From Reyranella sp. (GTDB taxonomy: Bacteria; Pseudomonadota; Alphaproteobacteria; Reyranellales; Reyranellaceae): a DNA stretch of 64,000 nucleotides. Made by a program: the position numbers and the translations under genes. A model generated the notes under the pieces. It was not told the DNA's origin and ran no database searches. It saw only the letters and a list, made by a program, of their open reading frames with translations. The stretch spans positions 1 to 64,000 of the forward strand of contig JAUXWB010000259.1 of NCBI GenBank assembly GCA_030684475.1, given 5' to 3'. Position 1 is the first letter of the stretch, and each line of letters begins with the position of its first letter. Shown piece after piece: positions 27,180 through 36,040 of this stretch.

Positions 27180-27700
27180 GCCGCCGCCTTCCGCGCGAGC
27201 TGCTGCTCGCTGTGTATCCATTCGCTCGGGGTTTTGCATTTGCATACTTCGAAGGTCCGCTTTCTCCCGTTGATTGGGGCATCAAAGAAATCCACGGCCC
27301 GGACAAAAATGCCATCGCACTTAAAGCGCTTCGAGATCTAGTCGAACGACTTCAGCCCGACGCGCTGGTCCTTCAAGATTGCACCGGCCCGCTCGCAAGG
27401 CGGGCAAAGCGTATCAAGCGCCTGCACCAACTCATCGGACACTTTGCCGCCGTTCAAGCAATCGACGTGCACGCATACACGCGTGATCAGGTCCGTGGGT
27501 GCTTCTCTAAGGTAGGTGCACGTACACGATTCGAAATCGCTCAAGCGATCTCAGGCCAAGTGCATGCATTCGGCCATCGTCTGCCGCCGGTGCGCAAGAT
27601 TTGGCAGAGCGAAGACCCACGCATGAGCCTGTTCGACGCCGCAGCGCTTGCGATGACCCACTACAGCAACGTCGGGCTCGCGCCGGACGGAATGACATAA
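27176..27700 (+). CDS. RuvC-like RNase H-fold protein of mobile elements
   Basis: A 174-residue protein with a RuvC/RNase H-like layout: a first strand LLLAVYPFARGFAFAYFEGP, a central PDALVLQD strand, and SEDPRMSLFDAAALAMTHY at the end. It resembles small Holliday-junction resolvase-like proteins of phages and plasmids. The first-strand Asp of RuvC (in its DPG motif) is replaced by Tyr-Pro, so classic two-metal catalysis is doubtful, although later acidic residues are present. It is coupled to the XRE gene upstream and followed by ardC. Confidence 0.6.
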   Translation: MSRRLPRELLLAVYPFARGFAFAYFEGPLSPVDWGIKEIHGPDKNAIALKALRDLVERLQPDALVLQDCTGPLARRAKRIKRLHQLIGHFAAVQAIDVHAYTRDQVRGCFSKVGARTRFEIAQAISGQVHAFGHRLPPVRKIWQSEDPRMSLFDAAALAMTHYSNVGLAPDGMT

Positions 27701-27772
27701 AGCCCCGCCTCCCGAGTGTCCGGAGGTACGGGAATTGTCCTGTGCCTCCGTCGCGCCCCGGAGGCTCCTATG
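27701..27772 (+). promoter_or_regulatory. Structured leader of ardC with mutually exclusive hairpins
   Basis: Four alternating segments lie before the ardC start: CCTCC (27,708), CGGAGGTAC (27,721-27,729), GTGCCTCCG (27,742-27,750) and CGGAGGC (27,759-27,765). The last contains the ribosome site. Segment 2 can pair with segment 3 (nine pairs, one G-U), or segment 3 with segment 4 (seven pairs). The second pairing hides the ribosome site. The design is like an attenuator or translational switch. Confidence 0.5.
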
Positions 27773-28657
27773 ACTGATGTTCTTTCACAAACGTCCAAGC
27801 TTGATCTTCATCAGCGGGTCACGGATGAGATCGTGGCAGCTATCGAAGCCGGCACTGGCAAGTTCATCATGCCCTGGCATGGTATTCCGCAGGGTATCCC
27901 TCGGAATGCCATGACGGGCGACCCCTATCATGGCGTCAACACTTTGGTTCTATGGGCAGTCGCTCGAAACCACGGTTATAGCACTTCGTATTGGGCTACC
28001 TATCGCCAGTGGCGAGAGATGGGAGTCCAAGTACGCAAAGGGGAGAAGGCAACGGTCGTTGTCTTCTACAAGCAGGTACCGCTTGAAGCCGAGGATGTAG
28101 AAACTGGCGACATGGTGCGTGACTATCGACTTGTTGCTCGCGCCTTCTTCGTCTTCAACGGCGACCAGGTGGATGGCTGGAAAGCCCCGGGTCCCCAACT
28201 CACCAATTTGGTTGAGAACCACGACCGGATTGAGGACTTCGTGCAGTCAACGGGAGCCGACATCCGGTCGGCTGGCCTAAGGGCGTACTATGACCGCGTC
28301 GGGAACTACATCATGATCCCGGATCGCATTCGGTTCCTTGGTTCGCCGACGAGTTCAGCCACGGAGGGCTACTACAGCACGATCTTTCACGAGTTGGTTC
28401 ACTGGACCGGGCATCACTGGAGGCTCAGTCGAGATCTCTCTGGGCGCTTTGGTTCGGAGAGCTACGCGATGGAGGAGCTAGTGGCCGAACTTGGTGCCGC
28501 GTACCTTTGTGCCGAGTTCCTCGTGCCGAACAAACCGCGAGCCGATCATGCCGAATACATCGCGGATTGGCTGAAGGTTCTAAAGGGGGACAAACGCGCG
28601 ATCTTTGCAGCATCAACCAAGGCCAGCGAGGCGGTCCTCTTCCTTAGAAGTTCGTAA
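27770..28657 (+). CDS. ardC: ArdC-like antirestriction protein
   Basis: A 295-residue ArdC-type protein. The N-terminal ssDNA-binding domain (about 10-150) shows MPWHG...NAMTGDPYHGVNTLVLW and KGEKATVVVFYK. The C-terminal zincin domain carries HELVHWTGH (about 205) and a downstream MEELVAELGAAYL Glu. ArdC proteins bind single-stranded DNA and can shield an incoming element from restriction. ATG 27,770 has GGAGG five bases upstream, inside a hairpin. A strong terminator follows the gene. Its presence beside a type I restriction operon in one island is notable. Confidence 0.85.
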   Translation: MTDVLSQTSKLDLHQRVTDEIVAAIEAGTGKFIMPWHGIPQGIPRNAMTGDPYHGVNTLVLWAVARNHGYSTSYWATYRQWREMGVQVRKGEKATVVVFYKQVPLEAEDVETGDMVRDYRLVARAFFVFNGDQVDGWKAPGPQLTNLVENHDRIEDFVQSTGADIRSAGLRAYYDRVGNYIMIPDRIRFLGSPTSSATEGYYSTIFHELVHWTGHHWRLSRDLSGRFGSESYAMEELVAELGAAYLCAEFLVPNKPRADHAEYIADWLKVLKGDKRAIFAASTKASEAVLFLRSS

Positions 28658-28660
28658 TCC

Positions 28661-28685
28661 AAGCCCCGCGAAAGCGGGGCTTTTC
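28661..28685 (+). terminator. Rho-independent terminator after ardC
   Basis: AAGCCCCGC, a GAAA loop and GCGGGGCTT form a perfect nine-pair stem followed by a T-rich run. It lies three bases after the ardC stop and ends this leftmost-to-right module before the recombinase gene. Confidence 0.9.
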
Positions 28686-28771
28686 TTTGTTGATGCGCCT
28701 CTTCCCAAACGTGTTGCAAAGGCTGAGAATCACTCAATCATGTGCAACGCGTTCGGTGCCGGAGTGTGAGC

Positions 28772-30310
28772 ATGAAGAAGGCAGTTGATATCGAGACCGC
28801 GCGCAAGCACGTCGGTATCTGGATACGCGTCTCGACCGAAGAACAGGCGCAAGGCGATAGCCCCGAGCATCATGAACGTCGTGCTCGGCATTATGCGGAA
28901 GCCAAAGACTGGAACGTTGTCGATGTATATCGGCTAGAAGCGGTCAGCGGCAAGGTGGTGATGGAGCACCCCGAAGCAAAGAGGATGCTCGCGGACATCA
29001 AGAAGGGAAAGATCACAGGCTTGATCTTCTCCAAACTTGCCCGTCTAGCCCGGAATACCAAGGAGCTGTTGGGGTTCGCAGATTACTTTCGCGACCACGA
29101 AGCCGATCTCATCAGCCTGGGCGAAAGTATTGATACAAGTTCGCCTGCGGGCCGCCTCTTCTACACCATGATCGCGGCGATGGCGCAGTGGGAGCGCGAA
29201 GAAATTGCCGCGCGCGTGTCCGCGTCGGTTCCCATTCGCGCCAAACTTGGGAAGCCGCTTGGAGGGCAATCACCATTCGGTTTCGTTTGGAAGGACGGAA
29301 AATTCACGGCCGAGCCGTCCGAAGCGCCGATCAGGAAACTCCTGTACGAACTTTTTCTTAAGCATCGGCGGAAGAAGACGGTCGCGCGCCTGCTCAATGA
29401 TCAGGGCTACCGCACCCGCAACGGGGCCAAATGGTCCGACACCACGATTGAGCGCCTGCTTCGCGACCCCACGGCAAAAGGCGTACGGATCGCGAACTAC
29501 ACGAAGAATGTCGGGAAGAGCAAGCCCATCGAACTAAAGCCCGAGAGTGACTGGGTCTACCACTCGTGCGAGCGCATTGTGTCTGATGAACTTTGGGACG
29601 AGGTCAACGCCGCACTAGATGCCCAGCGCACCTCTGGAAAGCGGCAGACTAAGCAGACGGTCCACCTCTTTGCCGGGAAGGCGATCTGCGAGTGCGGCGG
29701 GAAGCTCTACGTCAACACGTCCAACAAGAGCCGCTACGTCTGCCAGAAGTGCAAGATCAAGATCCCCATCGTCGATCTTGAGGGCATTTTCCACGAGCAG
29801 CTTCGGACCTATGCCGTCTCACCAGGGGAGGTCCAAAGCCACCTCCAGGCAGCCAATGATCTAGTCCGTCAAAAAGAGGAACTGATTGCCGTCCTCGAAT
29901 CCGAGCGCAATAAAATTACAAAGCAGCAAAATACGTTCATCGATCTTTTTCAGTCCGGGAAGCTTTCAAAGAACGACTTCGGGACCCGCTATGCGCCACT
30001 CGCTGACCGCCTTAAGGAGATCGAGGAAGAGCTTCCGGCCCTAGAAGCCTCCCGGGATGTGCTCCGGATAAACAGCCTCTCTGCCGAGGAGGTAATGGGG
30101 GCTGCCGCTGACCTGTATAGCCGGTGGCCTACACTCTCTAGGGAAGAACAGCGCTCCATCATTGAAGCTATCGTGGAGCGCATAACCGTTGGGAAAGACG
30201 AAATCGCGATCGCTCTTCTCGTGTCTAAGTCCGTTGAAATGCCGTCGAATGGGCAACGCACAAACAGGGGTTCATCGCCGCCACGAGCTGGAAACGCGCC
30301 GGATAGGTGA
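28772..30310 (+). CDS. Large serine recombinase (integrase) at the attR end
   Basis: A 512-residue serine recombinase. The catalytic Ser is in [12 protein letters not shown] near residue 22. The resolvase core continues through [16 protein letters not shown] and [13 protein letters not shown] recombinase domain, a short zinc ribbon (CECGGK...CQKCK) and a coiled-coil tail follow. ATG 28,772 has GGAG upstream at good spacing. The last 15 or so codons are read from comM sequence, on the strand opposite to comM, so the gene crosses the attachment site. This is very likely the enzyme that inserted the island into comM. Confidence 0.93.
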   Translation: MKKAVDIETARKHVGIWIRVSTEEQAQGDSPEHHERRARHYAEAKDWNVVDVYRLEAVSGKVVMEHPEAKRMLADIKKGKITGLIFSKLARLARNTKELLGFADYFRDHEADLISLGESIDTSSPAGRLFYTMIAAMAQWEREEIAARVSASVPIRAKLGKPLGGQSPFGFVWKDGKFTAEPSEAPIRKLLYELFLKHRRKKTVARLLNDQGYRTRNGAKWSDTTIERLLRDPTAKGVRIANYTKNVGKSKPIELKPESDWVYHSCERIVSDELWDEVNAALDAQRTSGKRQTKQTVHLFAGKAICECGGKLYVNTSNKSRYVCQKCKIKIPIVDLEGIFHEQLRTYAVSPGEVQSHLQAANDLVRQKEELIAVLESERNKITKQQNTFIDLFQSGKLSKNDFGTRYAPLADRLKEIEEELPALEASRDVLRINSLSAEEVMGAAADLYSRWPTLSREEQRSIIEAIVERITVGKDEIAIALLVSKSVEMPSNGQRTNRGSSPPRAGNAPDR

Positions 30311-31322
30311 CGTGGGCGCTGGCGCGCGCCACGGTCACGCGGCCCGACTCCAGGGGTTGCCGCAGCGCCTCCAGGGTGGCGCGGCTGAACTCCGGCAGTT
30401 CATCGAGGAACAGCACGCCGTGATGGGCCAGTGACACCTCGCCGGGCCGCACGCGCTGGCCGCCGCCGATCAGCGCCTGCAGGGTCGCCGAATGGTGCGG
30501 GTCGCGGAAATTGCGGCGGCGGCTGAGCTTGCCTTCGGTGAGGTCGCCGGCCAGCGAACGCACCATCGAGGCCTCCAGCGCCTCATCCGGTTCGAGCGGC
30601 GGCAGCAAGCCAGGCAGGCGCGCGGCCAACATCGACTTGCCCGAGCCCGGCGGGCCGATCATCAGCAGGTTGTGGCCGCCGGCCGCCGCCACTTCAAGCA
30701 CGCGCTTGGCGCTTTCCTGGCCCTTGATTTCCGCGAGATCGGGATAGACGGCGCGGTCGTCGGCGATCAAGGCCTCAGGCGCCGGCAGGGTCTGCTGGCC
30801 GCGCAGGTGATTGATCAGGGCGAGCAGCGAGGGCGCCGCCACGATGGTGGGTCGATCGGAGTCGTCGGACTCGAAGCCACCCCAGGCGGCTTCGCCACCG
30901 CACACCGCCGGGCAGATCAGGCCGCGCCCGGACGAGGCTGCGGCAATGGCCGCCGGCAGCACGCCGGGCACGCGGCTGAGCGTTCCATCCAGCGCCAGTT
31001 CACCCAGCACCACGAAGTCCTCAAGGCACTCGCGCGTCAGCACGCCCATGGCCGCAAGCAGAGCGAGCGCAATCGGCAGGTCGTAGTGGCTGCCTTCCTT
31101 GGCGAGGTCGGCCGGCGACAGATTGACCGAGATGCGCTGCGGCGGCAGGGCGAGACCCAGTGCCCGGAGCGCCGCCCGCACCCGCTCGCGGCTTTCGCCC
31201 ACCGCCTTGTCGGCGAGGCCAACGATGGCAAAGGCCAGCTGGCCCGGCGCGATCATCACCTGGACGTCGACCGGCAGGACGTCGACGCCCTGGAAGGCCA
31301 CGGTCCGAACCCTTGCCTGCAT
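30225..31322 (-). pseudogene. comM: comM (YifB, Mg-chelatase-like), 3' end cut off by island
   Basis: The 5' two-thirds of comM, the AAA+ branch-migration helicase used in natural transformation. The N-terminal LonC-like domain (residues 1-170), Walker [16 protein letters not shown] (about 215) and Walker [12 protein letters not shown] are intact. Homology ends after VAAMNPC near residue 353; full proteins are about 505 residues and continue with the lid and C-terminal domain. Twelve foreign codons follow before a stop. ATG 31,322 follows GGGAGAA and is preferred to an earlier in-frame start. Loss of the C-terminal part should inactivate the protein. Confidence 0.93.
30258..30272. other. attR junction between island and comM
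   Basis: On the minus strand comM reads normally to ATGAACCCCTGT and then departs from the family sequence, giving an early stop at 30,225. The crossover must lie close to 30,258-30,266. The recombinase gene runs through it from the left. The exact core cannot be fixed without attL or an empty site. Confidence 0.75.
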
Positions 31323-31399
31323 ATCGTTCTCCCGGTCGCAACAGGAGAACAATCATAGTACGCAGCATGAGAAAGTAAATCTCGTTAAAGTTGTATTCC

Positions 31400-32410
31400 T
31401 CAGCGCCCGTGCAGATGGCAGGCAACGGCGCGGCCGTCGCCCATGTCGCGCATCGACGGGTCGACGCTCCGGCAGACCTCCATCACCCGGGGGCAACGGG
31501 TGTGGAAGCGGCAGCCGGGCGGCGGCCGCATGGCCGACGGCACCTCGCCGGTGATGATCTGCTGCGGCCGCGACGCCTCGACCTCGGGATCGGGAATCGG
31601 GATCGCCGCCAGCAGCGCCTCGGTATAGGGATGCAGCGGACGGGCATAGAGATCGGCGCGCGAAGCGATCTCGACGATGCGGCCGAGATACATCACGGCG
31701 ATGCGGTGGCTGATGTGGCGGACCACGGCAAGGTCGTGGGCGATGAAGATGTAGGTCAGCCCCAGCCGCTCCTGCAATTCCTGGAACAGGTTCACGACCT
31801 GGGCCTGGATCGACACGTCGAGCGCCGACACCGGCTCGTCGCAGATGATCAGCGACGGCTCGAGCGCCAGCGCGCGGGCAATGCCGATCCTCTGGCGCTG
31901 GCCGCCGGAGAACTCGTGCGGGTAGCGGTCGGCCATGTCGGGCAGCAGCCCCACCATGTCGAGCAGGCTGGCGACGCGCTCGCGATAGACCGCGCGGTCG
32001 GTCGCCATGCCGTGCACCTCCAGCGGCTCGCCTACGATCTCGGCCACCTTCATGCGCGGGTTCAGCGAGCCGAACGGGTCCTGGTAGACCATCTGCATGC
32101 GGCGGCGGATCGGCCGCATGCGGGCGCGGTCGTAACCGGAAATGTCCTCGCCCTCGAAGACGACCTGGCCCGAGGTGATGTCGAGCATTTTCAGGACGGC
32201 GAGTCCGGTCGTGCTCTTGCCGCAGCCCGACTCGCCCACCAGGCCCAGTGTTTCGCCGCGCCGGACGTCGAACGACACGCCATCGACGGCCTTCACGCTA
32301 CCGACCTGCCGGCGCAGGACGGCGCCGGCCATCACCGGAAAGTGGACCTTGAGGTCGCGGACCTCGAGGACCGTCCTGGGGAGGCCGGCGTCAGGCGCTG
32401 AGCTGGTCAT
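31400..32410 (-). CDS. Peptide-type ABC transporter ATPase (OppF-like)
   Basis: The second ATPase of a family-5 ABC importer, 336 residues. Walker A is [10 protein letters not shown], the signature is [18 protein letters not shown] and Walker B is [12 protein letters not shown], with a switch His in FIAHDLAVV. The C-terminal oligopeptide-type extension has [16 protein letters not shown] 32,410 overlaps the stop of the preceding OppD-like gene by 20 bases. It is the last gene of the leftward transporter operon. The substrate is unknown. Confidence 0.9.
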   Translation of the reverse strand: MTSSAPDAGLPRTVLEVRDLKVHFPVMAGAVLRRQVGSVKAVDGVSFDVRRGETLGLVGESGCGKSTTGLAVLKMLDITSGQVVFEGEDISGYDRARMRPIRRRMQMVYQDPFGSLNPRMKVAEIVGEPLEVHGMATDRAVYRERVASLLDMVGLLPDMADRYPHEFSGGQRQRIGIARALALEPSLIICDEPVSALDVSIQAQVVNLFQELQERLGLTYIFIAHDLAVVRHISHRIAVMYLGRIVEIASRADLYARPLHPYTEALLAAIPIPDPEVEASRPQQIITGEVPSAMRPPPGCRFHTRCPRVMEVCRSVDPSMRDMGDGRAVACHLHGR

Positions 32411-33374
32411 GGAAATGACAGGCGGAAAGATGTTCGGGACCGCTTCGGACCAAGGCCGGCCGCTCGGACCGGCAACGATCGACGGCATTGCGACACCGCG
32501 GGGCGAAGGCGCAGCCCGGCGGCAGGTCGGCAAGATTGGGCGGCTGGCCGTCGATCGGCACCAGGCGCGTGCCCGTCGCCTGATCGAGCCGCGGCACCGA
32601 GGCCATCAGGCCGATCGTGTAGGGATGGCGCGGGCGGGCGTAGATCTCGCGGGCCGAGCCGGCCTCGACGATGCGGCCGCCGTACATGACGCAGACCCGG
32701 TCGGCGTAGCGCGCCACGACGCCGAGATCGTGGGTGATCAGGATCAGCGCCGAATTGGCCTCCCGCGTCACCTCCTTCAAGAGCGCCAGGATCTGGGCCT
32801 GCACCGTGACGTCGAGCGCCGTGGTCGGCTCGTCGGCGATGATCAGCTGCGGCTGACAGGCCAACGCCATGGCGATCATGGCGCGCTGGCGCATGCCGCC
32901 CGAGAACTGGTGCGGATAGGCCTTCAGCCGGCTCCTGGCGTCAGGCAGGCGCACGCGGCCAAGCAGCTCGACCGCCATGTCCATCGCCGCCGCCCACGGC
33001 GTCCTGCGGTGCAGGTTGATCGGCTCGGCGATCTGCAGGCCGATCGTGAGCGAGGGATTGAGCGAGCTCATCGGCTCCTGGAAGATCATGGCGATGCGGT
33101 TGCCGCGGATGGCGCGGATCTCGTGGTCCTCCAGCTTCAGGAGGTCGCGGCCGTCGAACACCACCTCGCCGGTGGAAATGCGGCCCGGTGGATCGGGGAT
33201 CAGGCGCAGGATCGACATGGCGGTCACGCTCTTGCCCGAGCCCGACTCGCCCACGATGGCGAGCGTCTCGCCTGCCGCCAGATCGAAGGAAACATCGTCG
33301 ACCGCCTTGACAGTGCCGCGCTCGGTGCGGAACTCGGTCGACAGGCCTCGAACGCTAAGCAGGGGCGCGCCCAT
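32391..33374 (-). CDS. Peptide-type ABC transporter ATPase (OppD-like)
   Basis: The first ATPase of the importer, 327 residues. Walker A is [13 protein letters not shown], the signature is [18 protein letters not shown] and Walker B is [12 protein letters not shown]. The C-terminal [15 protein letters not shown] cluster is typical of OppD/DppD. ATG 33,374 lies in the loop of a GC-rich hairpin and has no clear ribosome site; a TTG seven codons earlier is an alternative. It follows the binding-protein gene after 31 bases. Confidence 0.9.
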   Translation of the reverse strand: MGAPLLSVRGLSTEFRTERGTVKAVDDVSFDLAAGETLAIVGESGSGKSVTAMSILRLIPDPPGRISTGEVVFDGRDLLKLEDHEIRAIRGNRIAMIFQEPMSSLNPSLTIGLQIAEPINLHRRTPWAAAMDMAVELLGRVRLPDARSRLKAYPHQFSGGMRQRAMIAMALACQPQLIIADEPTTALDVTVQAQILALLKEVTREANSALILITHDLGVVARYADRVCVMYGGRIVEAGSAREIYARPRHPYTIGLMASVPRLDQATGTRLVPIDGQPPNLADLPPGCAFAPRCRNAVDRCRSERPALVRSGPEHLSACHFHDQLSA

Positions 33375-33386
33375 CAGGCGCGCCCC
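33362..33386 (-). promoter_or_regulatory. Hairpin with the oppD-like start codon in its loop
   Basis: GGGGCGCGCC and GGCGCGCCCC form a perfect ten-pair stem with a five-base loop, TGATG on the minus strand, which holds the ATG of the OppD-like gene. It follows the binding-protein stop by 20 bases. Such hairpins between a binding protein and its ATPase genes often protect the upstream mRNA and lower downstream expression. Confidence 0.55.
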
Positions 33387-33405
33387 CGTACGCAATGAAC
33401 CATGC

Positions 33406-35094
33406 TCAGTGGCCCATCTTCTTCTTCAGTTCCTGGTCTAGCCACATGCGGGCATAGATCGGGCCCGGCCGCACCGAGCCGGCGCGCAGCTCGCCGGCGT
33501 AGTTCTTCACCCACGGCCACCACGCGGTGTAGACGTAGGGAGTCGGTAGCCAGATGTACGGCGCGAGGTCGAGAATCTCGACCGTCATTTCGCGCAGCAT
33601 CTTGATGCGCGTGGCCTCTTCCTTGGTGCGGTAGACCTCGTCCATCTTGGCGTCGTACTTCGGATCGGACCAGCCACCCGGGTTCCATTGCTGGCCGGTG
33701 GTGAAGCTCTTGCGGATGGTCGTCGTCGGGTTGGTGTGGCCGTTGTTCATCATGTAGCCGATGGAGTGCTTGCGCGTGGTCATGGCGCTCAGGAACGCGC
33801 CATACTCCATGGGCTGGATTTCCATCTTCACGCCGACCTGCTCGAGGTAGGCCGAGATCAGCGGCAGCAGGTCCATGTGGTCGGGATTGCAGGAGCAGAC
33901 CTGGACCTTGAAGGTGAAGCCATTGGGGTGCCCCGCCTCGGCCAGCAGCTTCTTGGCCTTGGCCGGATCGAACTTGAAGAGCTCCTGGACCGACGCCGGC
34001 ATCTCCTTCAGCGGCTGGAAATAGCCGACGTAGTCGGGATGCATGGGGTAGGCAAAGAGTTCGGCGTTGCCGTTGTAGTAGGCCTTGACGATCTCCTCCT
34101 TGTTCACCGCCATGTTGAGCGCGCGACGCACGCGGACGTCCTTGAACGGACCGTCGACGTCGACACGGAACGCCAGGAACGTGCCGCTCATGTTCAGCCA
34201 GCGGTTCCACTTGAGCTGCGGCACGCTCTTCTTCAGCGAGTCGACGTTCTGCCAGCGGATCGTCTCGAGGATGTCGAGCTTGCCGGTGCGCAGCGCCGTG
34301 ACGTAAGTCGCCTCATCCTTGATGGTGCGGTAGACGATCTTGTCGATGAACGGCAGCTTGTATTCCTGGCCGCCGATCTTGTCCTTGTCCCAGTAGATGG
34401 GGTTCTTGGTGTAGGTGTTGGAATTGCCGGAAACGAAGTCGGTCAGCATGTAGGGTCCGGTGCCGTTCACGTTCTTCCAGTTGTTGGCGCCGGCCTCGAC
34501 GACTTCCTTGGGATAGATGCCCGAGAAATAGCCGTAGCCGAAGCGGTAGTCCCACTCCGCGAAGTAGTCCTTGAATTCGAACACCACCGTATGCTTGTCG
34601 GGTGCATGGACCTTGGAGATATGGTCGAAGTAGCCCTTGATCTTGCGCGGGCTGCTGTCGAGGCGCGTATAGGTGAACACCACGTCGTCGGCGACGAACT
34701 CGCGGCTCTTCATGACGCCCGGCTTGTCCGGCCACATGATGCCCTTGCGCAGCTTGATCTCGACGCGGAGCGGATTCTCCTTCCATTCCCAGCTCTCGGC
34801 CAGCTCGCCGCGCGTCGCATCCGACGGCAGCCAGGCATCGGCGACGAAGGGATGCTTGCCGCCGGCCTTGACGCTCTTGCTGAGGTCGGCGGCAAAAAGC
34901 TGTTCGTAGACCAGGCCGGTGTCGTGATTGTGCTTCCAGTTGAAGTCGTGGGCGTCCCACGACAGGGCCGAGAGCGTCACGTAAACCGTGCCGATCTCGA
35001 CGGCGCCGCCGTATTTCGGCTTTTCGTCGTTGGCGATGGCGACGGGTGCGGCCAGCAGTATGGCGCCGCACAGTAGTGCTGACTTCAGGTTCAT
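33406..35094 (-). CDS. Periplasmic substrate-binding protein, ABC family 5
   Basis: A 562-residue extracytoplasmic binding protein of the peptide/nickel type. The signal peptide is MNLKSALLCGAILLAAPVAIA with an AxA-type cleavage site. Family features include the RKGIMWPD region, VFTYTRLDSSP, and the RVRRALNMAVNKEEIV helix. Family-5 proteins bind peptides but also opines, sugars and other organic molecules; the catabolic neighbours suggest a non-peptide ligand, which is inference. ATG 35,094 follows GGGAGGAAGGGAAG. It lies 49 bases after the OppC-like gene, so binding protein and ATPases may be expressed separately through an internal promoter or hairpin. Confidence 0.9.
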   Translation of the reverse strand: MNLKSALLCGAILLAAPVAIANDEKPKYGGAVEIGTVYVTLSALSWDAHDFNWKHNHDTGLVYEQLFAADLSKSVKAGGKHPFVADAWLPSDATRGELAESWEWKENPLRVEIKLRKGIMWPDKPGVMKSREFVADDVVFTYTRLDSSPRKIKGYFDHISKVHAPDKHTVVFEFKDYFAEWDYRFGYGYFSGIYPKEVVEAGANNWKNVNGTGPYMLTDFVSGNSNTYTKNPIYWDKDKIGGQEYKLPFIDKIVYRTIKDEATYVTALRTGKLDILETIRWQNVDSLKKSVPQLKWNRWLNMSGTFLAFRVDVDGPFKDVRVRRALNMAVNKEEIVKAYYNGNAELFAYPMHPDYVGYFQPLKEMPASVQELFKFDPAKAKKLLAEAGHPNGFTFKVQVCSCNPDHMDLLPLISAYLEQVGVKMEIQPMEYGAFLSAMTTRKHSIGYMMNNGHTNPTTTIRKSFTTGQQWNPGGWSDPKYDAKMDEVYRTKEEATRIKMLREMTVEILDLAPYIWLPTPYVYTAWWPWVKNYAGELRAGSVRPGPIYARMWLDQELKKKMGH

Positions 35095-35143
35095 CTTCCC
35101 TTCCTCCCTTTGCTGATTTTCTTTGTCTTTGTTCTTGTCCCCG

Positions 35144-36040
35144 TCAGCGGCTGCCGCGCATGCGCGGATCGAGCAGATCGCGCAGCGCGTCGCCGAAAAC
35201 GTTGATGGCGTAGACGACAATGGTGATGCAGAGCCCCGGCGCGAGCGCCAGCCAGGGTGCCAGATACATGAAAGAACGGCCCGAACCCGACAGCATGCCG
35301 CCCCAGGTCGGCGCCGGCGGTGGCACGCCAAGACCGAGAAAGGCGAGGCCCGATTCGGCCAGGATCACCGCGCCGACGCGGGTGGTGAACAGCACGATCA
35401 CCGGCGCCATGACGTTGGGCAGAATGTGCCGCCACAGGATTCGCGGCAGCGAGGCCCCGGTCGATTGCGCGGCATGGACATAGGCGTTCTCGCGCACCGA
35501 AAGCACGGCGCTGCGAATGATGCGGCTGCCGCCGATACCGTAGAGCAACCCCAGGATGACGATCACCGGTCCCATGCCCGGCCCGACCACGGAGACGACC
35601 ACGATCAGGATGACCAGATCGGGGAAGCTCATCCAGGCGTCGACGAAGCGCTGCATCACCATGTCGAACTTGCCGCCGAGGTAACCCGACACGATGCCGA
35701 CGAACACCGAGACTACGGTGGCGAGCCCCGCCGCCGACAGGCCGATGATGACCGAGAGCTGTGCCCCGTAGAGACAGCGCGAGAGCATGTCGCGGCCGAG
35801 ATTGTCGGTGCCGAGCCAGAACTGCGCACTGGGCGGCTTCAACCGGTTGAGCGGGCTGACCTGGTTGTAGCCGTAGGGCGCCAGCACATCGGCGAAGAGG
35901 CCGCAGAACAGGAAGATGACGCAGATCACGAAGCCGAAGGCGCCCAGCGGCTTGTCGCGGAACAGCCGTCCGACGAAACGCATCGTGCCCGACGGCGGCG
36001 CCGGCGGGGGTGGACGGAGGGTCTCGGTGATCGCGACCAT
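35144..36040 (-). CDS. ABC transporter permease (OppC-like)
   Basis: The second inner-membrane permease of the importer, 298 residues. An N-terminal cytoplasmic Pro-rich stretch precedes the first TM (FGFVICVIFLFCGLFADVLA). The FWLGTDNLGRDMLSRCLYGA motif is characteristic of OppC/DppC. Further TMs surround the EAA-type loop (YVHAAQSTGASLPRILWRHI). ATG 36,040 overlaps the OppB-like stop by one base (TGATG). Confidence 0.92.
   Translation of the reverse strand: MVAITETLRPPPPAPPSGTMRFVGRLFRDKPLGAFGFVICVIFLFCGLFADVLAPYGYNQVSPLNRLKPPSAQFWLGTDNLGRDMLSRCLYGAQLSVIIGLSAAGLATVVSVFVGIVSGYLGGKFDMVMQRFVDAWMSFPDLVILIVVVSVVGPGMGPVIVILGLLYGIGGSRIIRSAVLSVRENAYVHAAQSTGASLPRILWRHILPNVMAPVIVLFTTRVGAVILAESGLAFLGLGVPPPAPTWGGMLSGSGRSFMYLAPWLALAPGLCITIVVYAINVFGDALRDLLDPRMRGSR

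Larger units (their letters stand above)
1..30263. mobile_element. Integrated genomic island inserted in comM (left end not found)
   Basis: The right boundary is visible where a large serine recombinase gene runs into comM and comM homology stops near 30,264. The comM 3' half should lie beyond the left end, but nothing resembling it is seen between base 1 and the junction, so the whole left part is probably inside the island. The stretch is visibly less GC-rich than the chromosome to the right. It carries restriction-modification, antirestriction, ATPase/nuclease modules, two serine recombinases and several unknown genes. No relaxase or mating-pair genes are seen. The membership of the first 2.6 kb is the least certain part. 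Confidence 0.6.
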
